This document shows positions 5,295 to 13,003 of a DNA stretch of 25,086 bases, piece by piece. A program made the translations under genes and the position numbers. The notes beneath the pieces are model-generated. The model did no database searches. It was not told where the DNA came from and saw only the letters and a program-made list of their open reading frames with translations. Position 1 is the first letter of the stretch. Each line of letters begins with the position of its first letter. The DNA lies in the NCBI GenBank assembly GCA_002406115.1, contig DHNC01000010.1, positions 6,841 to 31,926 of the forward strand, given 5' to 3'. The DNA is from Christensenella sp. UBA4626 (lineage in GTDB: Bacteria > Bacillota > Clostridia > Christensenellales > UBA1242).

Positions 5295-6041
5295 CTATAA
5301 TGACAGAATTTCAACGCCATCTTTAGTTATTAAAATGGTGTTTTCATAATGTGCTGCTGGAAGCCCATCCCAAGTGGAAATTGTCCAATCGTTGTCTTCC
5401 ATAACGACATCACGTTTGCCAAGTGTGACCATAGGCTCAATTGCCAAAGTCATACCCGCTTGAAGCACAATACCTGAATTGTACTTACCATAGTTTGGAA
5501 CATAAGGATCTTCGTGCATTTCTGTGCCAATCCCGTGTCCAGTCAACTCACGCACAACGCCGTATCCACGGTCTTCAAGATATTTTTGGATTTGGTGGCT
5601 GATATTGCCCAGCCTACTGCCAGCCTTGATACCTTTAAGCCCTTCAAAGAAAGACTGCTTTGTGTCGTTAATTAACCTTTGTTTTTCAAGTGATATATTA
5701 CCAACAGCAAAAGTTCTTGCTGCGTCACTTTGCCACCCGTCGTAGATAACGCCACAATCAATGCTGATTATGTCGCCATCTATTAAAGGTTGATCGTTAC
5801 AAAATCCGTGAACCACTTGTTCGTTTACACTTGCACAAATGGTGAACGGAAAACCCTCGTAACCGAGGAAGGAAGGAATAGCACCTTGGGATTTAATATA
5901 TTGATAGGCCAAATCGTTAAGGCGCAAACTGGTTTGGCCAGGAAAGACGTGCTGTTCAAGCATATTCAAGGTATCCCTCAAAATCTTGCCTGCCTTACGC
6001 ATCTTTTCTATTTGTTCTTCATTTTTAATGGTTACACTCAT
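5295..6041 (-). CDS. map: type I methionine aminopeptidase
   Basis: The enzyme removes the initiator Met from nascent proteins. The 248 residues carry the complete two-metal site: Asp95 (SIDCG), Asp106 (QSDAA), His169 (TGHGIG), Glu202 (AIEPM) and Glu233 (HYENT), plus His78 (VVHGF). There is no N-terminal zinc-finger extension, as expected for the short bacterial form. The start codon overlaps the adk stop (ATGA), indicating translational coupling. The order secY-adk-map is the classic Firmicute arrangement and ties protein export, nucleotide balance and N-terminal maturation to ribosome synthesis. Confidence 0.97.
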   Translation of the reverse strand: MSVTIKNEEQIEKMRKAGKILRDTLNMLEQHVFPGQTSLRLNDLAYQYIKSQGAIPSFLGYEGFPFTICASVNEQVVHGFCNDQPLIDGDIISIDCGVIYDGWQSDAARTFAVGNISLEKQRLINDTKQSFFEGLKGIKAGSRLGNISHQIQKYLEDRGYGVVRELTGHGIGTEMHEDPYVPNYGKYNSGIVLQAGMTLAIEPMVTLGKRDVVMEDNDWTISTWDGLPAAHYENTILITKDGVEILSL

Positions 6042-6655
6042 TTAATTACCCTCATAACATCTTCAATAACTTGCTTTGGTGCCTTGCTTGCATCAATATC
6101 CACAACCTTAACACCCCATGACCTATAAAGATTCAAAAGAGGAAGGGTTTCTTCTTCATAAATTTTAAAACGATTGTTTATTGACTCAATTGTGTCGTCC
6201 GCACGTGTGAAAAGTTCACCGCCGCAAACTGGACAAACAGAAGATTTAACCAAAGATTTTTTGGTTATATAATTACATTTTTTGCAAGTTAAGCGATCCA
6301 ACAATCTTTCAATCGCTTTATCCTTACTTAAATTTAAATGTATAACCAAATCAATGTCCATGATATCTTTCAAACGTTTAGCCTGACCGCTTTCACGAGG
6401 AAAGCCGTCAAACACAACATTTTCTTTTGTTATATGGTTTAATTTGTTTTTCAAAACTTCCATAACCAAGTCTGTGCTGACCAATTGACCAGTTGCAATG
6501 CATTGTTCAATCGTTTTGCCAAGCACTGACCCTGTTGCAATTTCGTCACGCAACATTTTGCCTGTGGAAATCAATTCAAAATCAATTTTATTTTGTAAAT
6601 CGGCAACAAGAGTACCTTTGCCAGAACCCTGAATTCCTATAAGGACAATGTTCAT
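6038..6655 (-). CDS. adk: adenylate kinase (zinc LID type)
   Basis: It interconverts ATP + AMP and 2 ADP. From the ATG at 6655 (AGAGG upstream) it has 205 residues. The P-loop is GIQGSGKGT (7-15), where most Adk have G-x-PG-x-GKGT. The AMP-site segment is ISTGKMLRDEI (29-39) and the DGFPR motif is at 83-87. The LID domain carries Cys124, Cys127, Cys141 and Cys144 for zinc. The LID entry reads RLTCKKC rather than the usual RLTGRRxC, so the sequence is somewhat divergent; another nucleoside monophosphate kinase specificity cannot be fully excluded, but position and motifs favour Adk. It overlaps map by 4 bp and is preceded by an unusual 91-bp gap after secY. Confidence 0.9.
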   Translation of the reverse strand: MNIVLIGIQGSGKGTLVADLQNKIDFELISTGKMLRDEIATGSVLGKTIEQCIATGQLVSTDLVMEVLKNKLNHITKENVVFDGFPRESGQAKRLKDIMDIDLVIHLNLSKDKAIERLLDRLTCKKCNYITKKSLVKSSVCPVCGGELFTRADDTIESINNRFKIYEEETLPLLNLYRSWGVKVVDIDASKAPKQVIEDVMRVIK

Positions 6656-6670
6656 ATAACCTCTATTTTT

Positions 6671-6747
6671 AAGCAATTTAATCTCTAAGGTAGGTTAAAA
6701 TTGCTTTATTGAAGCAATTCAATCACTAACGATGATTGAAATTGCTT
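6671..6747 (-). promoter_or_regulatory. four alternating complementary segments upstream of adk
   Basis: In transcribed order, AAGCAATT (6740-6747), AATTGCTT (6712-6719), AAGCAATT (6699-6706) and AATTGCTT (6671-6678) alternate in orientation. Segments 1-2 extend into a long stem with TTCAATCA/TGATTGAA (about 14 bp with one bulge). Alternatively 2-3 pair around a 5-nt loop, and 3-4 can form a stem close to the adk ribosome binding site. The layout resembles an attenuator or RBS-masking switch; the role is inferred. Segment 1 overlaps the secY stop codon. Confidence 0.55.
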
Positions 6748-8057
6748 TATTTCAAAAAGCCACGATAATTTCTTGCAAGCATTTGTGCTTCCAATTGTTT
6801 GTCAAATTCGAGAGCAACGGAAACTACGATTAACATACCAGTAGCACTGAAAGCGCTTGTTACGCCGCCTGCACCGATGAAGGTGAAGAGCAATGTAGGT
6901 ATGAGAGCCATGAATGCCAAGAAAATTGCACCAAAGAGAGTAATTCTCTTGTTGATTGTACCAAGATAGTCTGCTGTTGGTTTGCCAGGACGGATACCTT
7001 GAATGAAACCACCGTTTTGTTGGATTTGACGAGAAATTTGTTCTGTGTCAAATTGAAGTGCTGAATAAAAGTATGCAAATGCCAAAATCAAAAGTGATAA
7101 AACGATTGCATAAATCCAAGTGCCTGCACCAAGCCACTTGTTCCACCAGCCGATGAACCCTCCTGTTGCATTAGGATTGATCATAGACATAATAAGTTGT
7201 GGGAATGAAAGGATTGTGCTTGCGAAAATGATTGGCATAACACCGTTTGCGTTTACACGAACCGGGATAAATGTTGATTGACCACCATACATTTTTCTAC
7301 CCTTCATTTGTTTAGCGTATTGAACGTTTACACGTCTTTCGCCGCCGTCAACAAATACAACAAGGGCAAATATAACAATCAAAATAACCACAAACAAAAT
7401 CAAACGCCAAATTGCTTTTTGTGTTGTTTCACCGCCGACAGTCAAATCTTTGAAGTTGCCAAAGATTGTTGTTGCCGCACTTGACAAAATACCAACAAAA
7501 ATCAACAAAGACATACCATTGCCAATGCCAATTTCTGTGATTTTTTCACCAAGCCAAACAGTGAACATTGCACCTGCAACAAGCATGATAACAACAAATG
7601 AATAGAACAAGAATTTGCTGTTTCCAAATGCTGTCAAATCTGCATAATTTGCAGTGTTGAAGCCGATTGCGATACCGATTGCTTGTGCAATAGCAATCAC
7701 AAGGGCTGCAATTTTGGTGTATAAATTTAAACGTTTTCTGCCATCAGCACCACCATCTTTTGCCAATGCTTGCCAACTAGGGATAACTGCACTGAGCAAT
7801 TGAATGATAATGCTTGATGTGATATAAGGTGAAACACCAAGAGCCAAGAAAGAACCTTGACTAAGTGCGCCACCGCTTACAGAACTAAGCAAACTGAGGA
7901 AAGTGTTGTTTTCCACATTGCTGCTGTACGCCCCGCTGTCAACACCAGGGATTGGAATCCAACAACCAAGGCGGTAAATGAATAATAAGAGGATAGTTAA
8001 CAATAACTTATTTCTTATTTCCTTAATTTTAAATGCGTCAGCTAATGTTTTAAACAT
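6747..8057 (-). CDS. secY: preprotein translocase subunit SecY
   Basis: SecY is the protein-conducting channel of the SecYEG translocon in the cytoplasmic membrane. The 436 residues contain the expected ten hydrophobic segments; the first is near residues 17-37. The plug region follows, then GVSPYITSSIIIQLL (74-88). Cytoplasmic loops include GRKRLNLYTK and GGERRVNVQYAKQMKGRKMYGGQ, and the C-terminal part has QQNGGFIQGIRPGKPT. The start ATG overlaps the rplO stop by one base (TAATG), a coupling arrangement. It is the standard last-but-few gene of the spc cluster. Confidence 0.97.
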   Translation of the reverse strand: MFKTLADAFKIKEIRNKLLLTILLLFIYRLGCWIPIPGVDSGAYSSNVENNTFLSLLSSVSGGALSQGSFLALGVSPYITSSIIIQLLSAVIPSWQALAKDGGADGRKRLNLYTKIAALVIAIAQAIGIAIGFNTANYADLTAFGNSKFLFYSFVVIMLVAGAMFTVWLGEKITEIGIGNGMSLLIFVGILSSAATTIFGNFKDLTVGGETTQKAIWRLILFVVILIVIFALVVFVDGGERRVNVQYAKQMKGRKMYGGQSTFIPVRVNANGVMPIIFASTILSFPQLIMSMINPNATGGFIGWWNKWLGAGTWIYAIVLSLLILAFAYFYSALQFDTEQISRQIQQNGGFIQGIRPGKPTADYLGTINKRITLFGAIFLAFMALIPTLLFTFIGAGGVTSAFSATGMLIVVSVALEFDKQLEAQMLARNYRGFLK

Positions 8058-8503
8058 TATACCTCCTCTACACTGCCACCTTGTGCTGTAATCTTTTCTT
8101 TTGCTGCTGCTGTAAATTTGTTAGCAACAACTTTAAGAGCAACAGTAAGTTCACCATTACCCAAAATTTTAACGCCGTCTTTTTCAACTTTTGAAAGAAT
8201 ACCACTTTCAAGAAGTTTAACAGCATCAACTGTTGTGTTTGCTTCAAAAATATTCAAAGCGCTAACATTTACAACTGAGTAAACTTTTTTGAATTTAGCG
8301 TTGCTAAATCCTTTAATAGGAACTCTTCTGTACAAAGGGTTTTGACCACCTTCAAATCCAGGACGAACACCGCCGCCAGAACGAGCATTTTGGCCTTTGT
8401 GACCTTTACCAGAGGTTTTACCTATACCACTACCGATACCGCGACCAAGACGTTTTTTGCTTGTTCTAGCGCCTTCGGCATATGTTAATTCGTGTATATA
8501 CAT
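8057..8503 (-). CDS. rplO: 50S ribosomal protein L15
   Basis: L15 is a late-assembling 50S protein with a long Gly/Arg-rich N-terminal extension that threads through 23S rRNA. The 148 residues start YIHELTYAEGARTSKKRLGRG, continue with the Gly-rich GKTSGKGHKGQNARSGGGV, and end in the globular L18e/L15 fold (VVANKFTAAAKEKITAQGG). An AAAGGAG site precedes the ATG at 8503. It follows rpmD by 10 bp and overlaps secY by one base. Confidence 0.96.
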   Translation of the reverse strand: MYIHELTYAEGARTSKKRLGRGIGSGIGKTSGKGHKGQNARSGGGVRPGFEGGQNPLYRRVPIKGFSNAKFKKVYSVVNVSALNIFEANTTVDAVKLLESGILSKVEKDGVKILGNGELTVALKVVANKFTAAAKEKITAQGGSVEEV

Positions 8504-8513
8504 AATCTCTCCT

Positions 8514-8711
8514 TTACGCTTCTTCTTCCACTTTCAACAAGTGTTTAACTTTGAAGATGCTTCCTCTTATACAATCGTTGTCAGGAAGGACACGGGTTTG
8601 ACCAAGTTTTTTGAAACCAAGGGCTTCAATAACTTTTGCTTGACCTTTTTCGTAACCAACAGCACTCTTTACGTAAGTAACTTTAATGGTTTTTTGTGAT
8701 TTTTTTGCCAT
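8514..8711 (-). CDS. rpmD: 50S ribosomal protein L30
   Basis: L30 is a small 50S protein of ferredoxin-like fold. The 65 residues match the bacterial short form: IKVTYVKSAVGYEKGQAKVIEALGF, then the conserved LGQTRVLPDNDCIRGSIFKV. The last residues (LKVEEEA) are a slightly acidic tail. It lies 8 bp after rpsE and 10 bp before rplO, in the canonical position. Confidence 0.95.
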   Translation of the reverse strand: MAKKSQKTIKVTYVKSAVGYEKGQAKVIEALGFKKLGQTRVLPDNDCIRGSIFKVKHLLKVEEEA

Positions 8712-8719
8712 AAGTCCTC

Positions 8720-9241
8720 CTAAATTTCTTCAACTGATTTGCCACGAAGAAGAGCAACTTGTTCTTTTGTTCTTAAAGATTTAAGACCATTTAAAGTAGC
8801 CCTAGCAACGTTGATTTTGTCAGTTGAGCCATAAATTTTTGCAGTCAAATCAGTGTAACCTGCCATTTCAAATACTGTACGAGCAGCACCACCAGCAATC
8901 AAACCGCTACCTTTTTTAGAAGGGAGCATTTTAACGCTTGTTTTGGCAAATTTACCGATGATTTCGTGTGGAATAGTACCATCAATTACAGGAACAGTAA
9001 TCAAAGATTTTTTAGCAGCTTTTGTTGCTTTTTCGATAGCAGCAGGAACTTCAGCAGCTTTGGCAATACCCATACCAACTCTACCTTTCTTGTCGCCAAC
9101 GATAACAAGAGCAGAAAATCTCATTGTACGGCCGCCCTTAACAACTTTTGTTACACGGCGGATATCCAACATTTTCTTGTCGAATTCGTCTTTAACTTCT
9201 TCTCTTGGTTTTCTAAATTCACGTTTTTGTTGTTGTGCCAT
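8720..9241 (-). CDS. rpsE: 30S ribosomal protein S5
   Basis: S5 lies at the back of the 30S body near the mRNA entrance and affects accuracy. The 173 residues contain the double-stranded RNA-binding-like N-terminal domain (RRVTKVVKGGRTMRFSALVI, residues 28-47; GRVGMGIAKAAEVP) and the C-terminal domain (KKGSGLIAGGAARTVFEMAG). The first 25 residues are a charged, variable extension typical of the family. It sits between rplR and rpmD. Confidence 0.97.
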   Translation of the reverse strand: MAQQQKREFRKPREEVKDEFDKKMLDIRRVTKVVKGGRTMRFSALVIVGDKKGRVGMGIAKAAEVPAAIEKATKAAKKSLITVPVIDGTIPHEIIGKFAKTSVKMLPSKKGSGLIAGGAARTVFEMAGYTDLTAKIYGSTDKINVARATLNGLKSLRTKEQVALLRGKSVEEI

Positions 9242-9250
9242 AATCTCTCC

Positions 9251-9619
9251 TTAAAATTCCAAGCCGCCGGCTCTTGCACCGTCAGCAAGTTCTTTAACTC
9301 TTCCTGTGTAAAGATATCCACCACGATCAAATACAACAGTTTTGATTTTTGCTTTTTTAGCAAGTTTAGCGATTTGTTCGCCAACAAATCTTGCTGCTTC
9401 TTTGTTTGTCATATCTTTAACTTGTTCTTTGATTTCTTTTTGAGTTGTGTTGCAAGCAACAAGTGTAACGCCCTTTGTATCATCAATGATTTGAGCGTAA
9501 ATGTTGCTTAAACTACGATACACGCAAAGACGTGGGCAAGCGGTTGTACCAGATAAATTATGACGTAATCTGATATGACGTTTAACACGTTTTGCATTTT
9601 TATTTTCTTTATTTATCAT
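9251..9619 (-). CDS. rplR: 50S ribosomal protein L18
   Basis: L18 binds 5S rRNA and helps dock it on the 50S central protuberance. The 122 residues show the basic N-terminus (NKNAKRVKRHIRLRHNLSGT), PRLCVYRSLSNIYAQIIDD, and the C-terminal FDRGGYLYTGRVKELADGAR, all diagnostic. The gene lies 10 bp after rplF and 9 bp before rpsE. Confidence 0.97.
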   Translation of the reverse strand: MINKENKNAKRVKRHIRLRHNLSGTTACPRLCVYRSLSNIYAQIIDDTKGVTLVACNTTQKEIKEQVKDMTNKEAARFVGEQIAKLAKKAKIKTVVFDRGGYLYTGRVKELADGARAGGLEF

Positions 9620-9629
9620 AACTTACCTC

Positions 9630-10175
9630 CTACTTTTTCTTACCGGCAGCCTTACCAGGTTTCAAGATAACTGGTTCACTTGTGTAGTGAATGCCATAAC
9701 CGTGGTATGGTTCCATTGGGCGAAGAGCACGAACTTTTGCTGCAACTTCACCAACTAATTCTTTGTTTGCACCACAAACAAGGATTGTGTTGTTGTCTGG
9801 AACTTCAAATGTGATGCCTGCTGGTTCTTCAACTTCAACAGGGTGAGAAAGTCCAAGGTTCATAACCAATTTTTTGCCTTGTTTGCTGAGTTTGTAACCG
9901 ACACCGTTAACTGTCAAAGATTTTTTGTAACCATCTTTAACACCAACCACCATATTGTGGATAAGTTGACGATACAAACCTTGTTTTGCATTGCTATCTG
10001 TTGTGTCATCAAGACGAGTAACGTAAACGTGACCATCTTTAACTTCTACTGCAACATTTTTTGAAAATTGTTGTGTCAAAGTGTCTTTTGCACCTTTAAC
10101 TGTTACAACGTGATCGTTGACTTCAACAGTAACACCTGCTGGGATAGCGACAGGTAATTTACCAATTCTTGACAT
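9630..10175 (-). CDS. rplF: 50S ribosomal protein L6
   Basis: L6 lies near the sarcin-ricin loop and the factor-binding site. The 181 residues comprise two similar domains: MSRIGKLPVAIPAGVTVEV at the start, the linker SLTVNGVGYKLSKQGKKLVM, and the C-terminal signature RPMEPYHGYGIHYTSEPV, with a final basic KPGKAAGKKK. Canonical position between rpsH and rplR. Confidence 0.97.
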   Translation of the reverse strand: MSRIGKLPVAIPAGVTVEVNDHVVTVKGAKDTLTQQFSKNVAVEVKDGHVYVTRLDDTTDSNAKQGLYRQLIHNMVVGVKDGYKKSLTVNGVGYKLSKQGKKLVMNLGLSHPVEVEEPAGITFEVPDNNTILVCGANKELVGEVAAKVRALRPMEPYHGYGIHYTSEPVILKPGKAAGKKK

Positions 10176-10186
10176 ATCTTACCCTC

Positions 10187-10585
10187 CTACCATACATAAG
10201 CGAGCACTTCGCCGCCTACGTTTAATTTTTTAGCAACCTTATCTGTAACGATGCCTTTGCTTGTTGAAACAATTGCGATACCCAAGCCGTTAAGAACTTG
10301 TGGTAATTGTTCAGCGTTAGCATAAATTCTCAAACCAGGTTTGCTAATTCTTTTGAGCCCTTGAATAACTTTTTCGCCATTAGGACCATACTTAAGTGTG
10401 ATTTCCATCATCTTAACGCCATCTACAACTTGTGATTTGTAATCAACAATGAAACCTTCGTTTTTCAAGATTTCAGCAATAGCAAGTTTGGTTTTTGATT
10501 GAGGAACAAGCACACTATCATGCCTTGACATATTCGCATTGCGGATACGTGTAAGCATATCTGCGATTGGGTCTATACTTAACAT
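10187..10585 (-). CDS. rpsH: 30S ribosomal protein S8
   Basis: S8 is a primary 16S rRNA binder (helix 21) and in E. coli the translational repressor of the spc operon. The 132 residues begin with DPIADMLTRIRNANMSRH and end with the family signature GIAIVSTSKGIVTDKVAKKLNVGGEVLAYVW. It lies 12 bp after rpsN. No S8-type target was identified in this window. Confidence 0.97.
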   Translation of the reverse strand: MLSIDPIADMLTRIRNANMSRHDSVLVPQSKTKLAIAEILKNEGFIVDYKSQVVDGVKMMEITLKYGPNGEKVIQGLKRISKPGLRIYANAEQLPQVLNGLGIAIVSTSKGIVTDKVAKKLNVGGEVLAYVW

Positions 10586-10597
10586 AATCTTCTCCTT

Positions 10598-10783
10598 TTA
10601 CCAACTAGCCTTCTTAACACCAGGGATTTCACCTTTGTTAGCCAAGTTTCTAAAACAAATTCTGCAAATACCATACTTTTTAAGCACAGCGTGTGGACGG
10701 CCACAAAGAGAGCAACGTGTGTATTCACGAGTTGCAAACTTTTGAGGTTTTTGTTGTTTATTTATCATTGCTTTTCTTGCCAT
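10598..10783 (-). CDS. rpsN: 30S ribosomal protein S14, zinc type
   Basis: S14 is a 30S head protein. At 61 residues this is the short type-Z form. Cys24, Cys27, Cys40 and Cys43 make a ribbon zinc site (CSLCGRPH and CRICFRNLA), followed by the family ending PGVKKASW. The typical Firmicute operon copy precedes rpsH and follows rplE by 9 bp. Confidence 0.97.
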   Translation of the reverse strand: MARKAMINKQQKPQKFATREYTRCSLCGRPHAVLKKYGICRICFRNLANKGEIPGVKKASW

Positions 10784-10792
10784 AATCCACTC

Positions 10793-11350
10793 CTACTTCT
10801 TCTTTTTAAATGGTACGCCCATCAATTTTAACAGTTCAAATGCTTCTTCGTTTGTGTTTGCTGTTGTAACAAACATAATATCGAAACCACGAACAGCATC
10901 AATCTTATCATAAACGATTTCTGGGAAGATGATTTGTTCTTTAACACCAAAACTGTAATTACCACGACCATCAAATGATGTTGTGCTCAAACCTTGGAAG
11001 TCACGTACACGTGGCAATGCAACTGATACCAATCTATCAAAGAATTCGTACATTTTTTCACCACGAAGAGTAACTTTTGCGCCAATTTTTTGACCTTGAC
11101 GAAGTTTGAAATTTGCAACAGATTTTTTTGCATAAGTAACAACTGCTTTTTGACCAGCAATCAAGCTCAATTCGTCAACAGCATTGTTGAAACTTTTTGC
11201 ATTATCTTTTTCTTTACCAAGACGAAGAGATAAAACGATTTTTTCAATGTGAGGGATTTGCATTACATTTTTGTAGCCAAATTTCTCTTTCATTGCCGGT
11301 TTTACAACTTCGTTATAGTATGCATGACGTCTATTTAATTCTTTTTCCAT
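10793..11350 (-). CDS. rplE: 50S ribosomal protein L5
   Basis: L5 binds 5S rRNA and contacts P-site tRNA from the central protuberance. The 185 residues include the early YYNEVVKPAMKEKFGYKN, the core IAGQKAVVTYAKKSVANFKL and KVTLRGEKMYEFFDRLVSVA, and the later DFQGLSTTSFDGRGNYSFGV and GFDIMFVTTANTNEEAFELL. Length is normal. It follows rplX by 13 bp. Confidence 0.97.
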   Translation of the reverse strand: MEKELNRRHAYYNEVVKPAMKEKFGYKNVMQIPHIEKIVLSLRLGKEKDNAKSFNNAVDELSLIAGQKAVVTYAKKSVANFKLRQGQKIGAKVTLRGEKMYEFFDRLVSVALPRVRDFQGLSTTSFDGRGNYSFGVKEQIIFPEIVYDKIDAVRGFDIMFVTTANTNEEAFELLKLMGVPFKKKK

Positions 11351-11363
11351 GTGTCATACTCCT

Positions 11364-11729
11364 TTACGCTTTTTTGCTAGTTTTTGTTGATTTTGTAGCC
11401 TTTTTTGTTTTAGCTACTTCCAAACTAGCACCGCATTTTTTGCAAACGCGAACGTGTTTACCATCAATGTCAGCGTGAGCAACACGAGTTGCCTTTTTGC
11501 ATGATGGGCAAACAACTTGAACATTAGAAGCATCAACAGCGCCCTCGGCTTTGATTATGCCGCCCTTGTCATCTTTGCTTCTTGGTTTTCTGTGATGAGA
11601 TTGAATATTAACGTTAGCAACAACAACTTTGTGGTCGTCACGGTTAACTTCAAGCACTTCACCAGTTTTGCCAGCGTCTTTGCCAGCAATCACTAATACG
11701 TTATCGCCTTTTTTAACACTTAACTTCAT
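11364..11729 (-). CDS. rplX: 50S ribosomal protein L24
   Basis: L24 begins 50S assembly and lies at the tunnel exit. The ATG at 11729 (KLSVKKGDNVLVIAGKDAGK) was chosen: a strong AGGAGG stands just upstream, overlapping the rplN stop. An in-frame upstream start at 11759 would lie inside rplN and lacks a site. From 11729 the protein has 121 residues. The KOW motif is at about 5-35 and a zinc ribbon uses Cys74, Cys77, Cys96 and Cys99. A Lys/Thr/Ala-rich basic tail (about 105-121) extends beyond most family members. Confidence 0.95.
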   Translation of the reverse strand: MKLSVKKGDNVLVIAGKDAGKTGEVLEVNRDDHKVVVANVNIQSHHRKPRSKDDKGGIIKAEGAVDASNVQVVCPSCKKATRVAHADIDGKHVRVCKKCGASLEVAKTKKATKSTKTSKKA

Positions 11730-11739
11730 ATTCGACCTC

Positions 11740-12108
11740 CTATAATACTTCCGGTGCAAGTGAGATTATTTGTGTAAATCCTTTTGCACGAAGTTCTCTT
11801 GCGATAGGTCCAAATACACGGGTACCACGTGTTGCTTTGTTTTTATCAATCAAAACTGCTGCGTTTTCATCAAATCTGATTACGCTGCCGTCTGCACGTT
11901 CAACAGGTTGTTTTGTGCGAACGATAACTGCCATAACAACATCGCCTTTTTTAACCTTGCCATCTGGATCTGCTTTTTTAACAGAGGCAACGATCACATC
12001 GCCAATGTTAGCAAATTTTCTAACTGAACCGCCAAGACAACGAATGCACATTATTTCTTTTGCACCAGAGTTGTCTGCTACTTTCAATCTTGAAAATGTC
12101 TGTATCAT
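11740..12108 (-). CDS. rplN: 50S ribosomal protein L14
   Basis: L14 takes part in intersubunit bridges with helix 44 of 16S rRNA and is the binding site of the silencing factor RsfS. The 122 residues begin MIQTFSRLKVADNSGAKEI and contain GDVIVASVKKADPDGKVKKG and NKATRGTRVFGPIARELRAK, all highly conserved. GGAGG precedes the start. Canonical order rpsQ-rplN-rplX. Confidence 0.98.
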   Translation of the reverse strand: MIQTFSRLKVADNSGAKEIMCIRCLGGSVRKFANIGDVIVASVKKADPDGKVKKGDVVMAVIVRTKQPVERADGSVIRFDENAAVLIDKNKATRGTRVFGPIARELRAKGFTQIISLAPEVL

Positions 12109-12119
12109 GATTTTGCCTC

Positions 12120-12377
12120 CTATTTCGCTCTTTCAACGATTGTAAGAAGACGGAAGTACTTGTCCTTTGAAAGTGGACGAGTTTCTTGAATAACGACTGT
12201 GTCGCCAACGTGTGCTTCGTTCTTTTCGTCGTGAGCTTTATATTTTTTTGTATATGTCATATACTTTTTGTAAATTGGGTGTTTTTTCTTGCTGGTAACC
12301 AAAACAGTAATAGTTTTGTCCATTTTATCAGAAACAACAACACCTTGGATTGTCTTGTGGTTTACTTGTTTTTCCAT
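12120..12377 (-). CDS. rpsQ: 30S ribosomal protein S17
   Basis: S17 is a primary 16S rRNA binder of OB-fold. The 85 residues show KTIQGVVVSDKMDKTITVLV (8-27), the KYMTYTKKYKAHDEKNEAHVG loop in partial form, and TRPLSKDKYFRLLTIVE near the end, matching the family throughout. It begins 3 bp after the rpmC stop. Confidence 0.96.
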   Translation of the reverse strand: MEKQVNHKTIQGVVVSDKMDKTITVLVTSKKKHPIYKKYMTYTKKYKAHDEKNEAHVGDTVVIQETRPLSKDKYFRLLTIVERAK

Positions 12378-12380
12378 ATA

Positions 12381-12581
12381 TTACTCCTTTGCCCCAGCCA
12401 ATTTTTTTGCGTTCAATTCAGTTTTAACTCTGGCAATTTCACGCTTTGTTTCACGGATGCTTGATGTGTCTTGAAGTTGACCAACTTTCTTTTGGAAAGT
12501 CAAATTGAAAAGTGAACTGCTGAGTTCTTTTTCTTTATTTGTCAATTCTTCAACTGACATATTTTTGTAATTATTCTTCAT
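12381..12581 (-). CDS. rpmC: 50S ribosomal protein L29
   Basis: L29 lies beside the tunnel exit and forms part of the docking site for SRP and trigger factor. It is a two-helix hairpin protein, 66 residues from the ATG at 12581: MSVEELTNKEKELSSSLFNL then RETKREIARVKTELNAKK. The start at 12581 was chosen because GGCGGTGA lies 5 nt upstream. A GTG at 12590 is an alternative that would place the site inside the gene, and an internal ATG at 12560 is a shorter possibility. It overlaps rplP by 11 bp, suggesting coupling. Confidence 0.92.
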   Translation of the reverse strand: MKNNYKNMSVEELTNKEKELSSSLFNLTFQKKVGQLQDTSSIRETKREIARVKTELNAKKLAGAKE

Positions 12582-13002
12582 TGTTTTCACCGCCTTTTTC
12601 CTTGCGAACTACTTTAGTTTTGCAAGGAAGTTTGTGAGAAGCAAGCCTTAATGCTTCCAAGCAAACTTCTTCGCTTGGACCGCTAACTTCCAAAATAACA
12701 CGATCACGTTTTACAACTGCTACGTGTCCAACTTGTGCACCTTTACCGCTACCCATACGAGTGTCAGCAGGTTTTTTAGTGATAGGTTTGTGTGGGAAAA
12801 CTTTAATCCAAACTTGACCACCACGTTTCATGTATCTGTTGATAGCAACACGGGCAGCTTCGATTTGGTTTGGAGTGATCCAGCATGGTTCTGTGGCTTG
12901 AAGACCATAGTCACCATAACTTACAAAATTACCACGAGTAGCGCGACCAGTTAAACGGCCACGGAATTGTTTTCTTCTTTTTTCTCTTTTAGGTATCAAC
13001 AT
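12571..13002 (-). CDS. rplP: 50S ribosomal protein L16
   Basis: L16 organises the A-site and 5S region of the 50S subunit. The 143 residues carry PKREKRRKQFRGRLTGRATR near the start, WITPNQIEAARVAINRYMKRGG, and the signature TRMGSGKGAQVGHVAVV, then ASHKLPCKTKVV. It is preceded by rpsC (1 bp gap) and followed by overlapping rpmC. The C-terminus EKGGENNEE is a short acidic addition. Confidence 0.97.
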   Translation of the reverse strand: MLIPKREKRRKQFRGRLTGRATRGNFVSYGDYGLQATEPCWITPNQIEAARVAINRYMKRGGQVWIKVFPHKPITKKPADTRMGSGKGAQVGHVAVVKRDRVILEVSGPSEEVCLEALRLASHKLPCKTKVVRKEKGGENNEE

Positions 13003-13003
13003 A

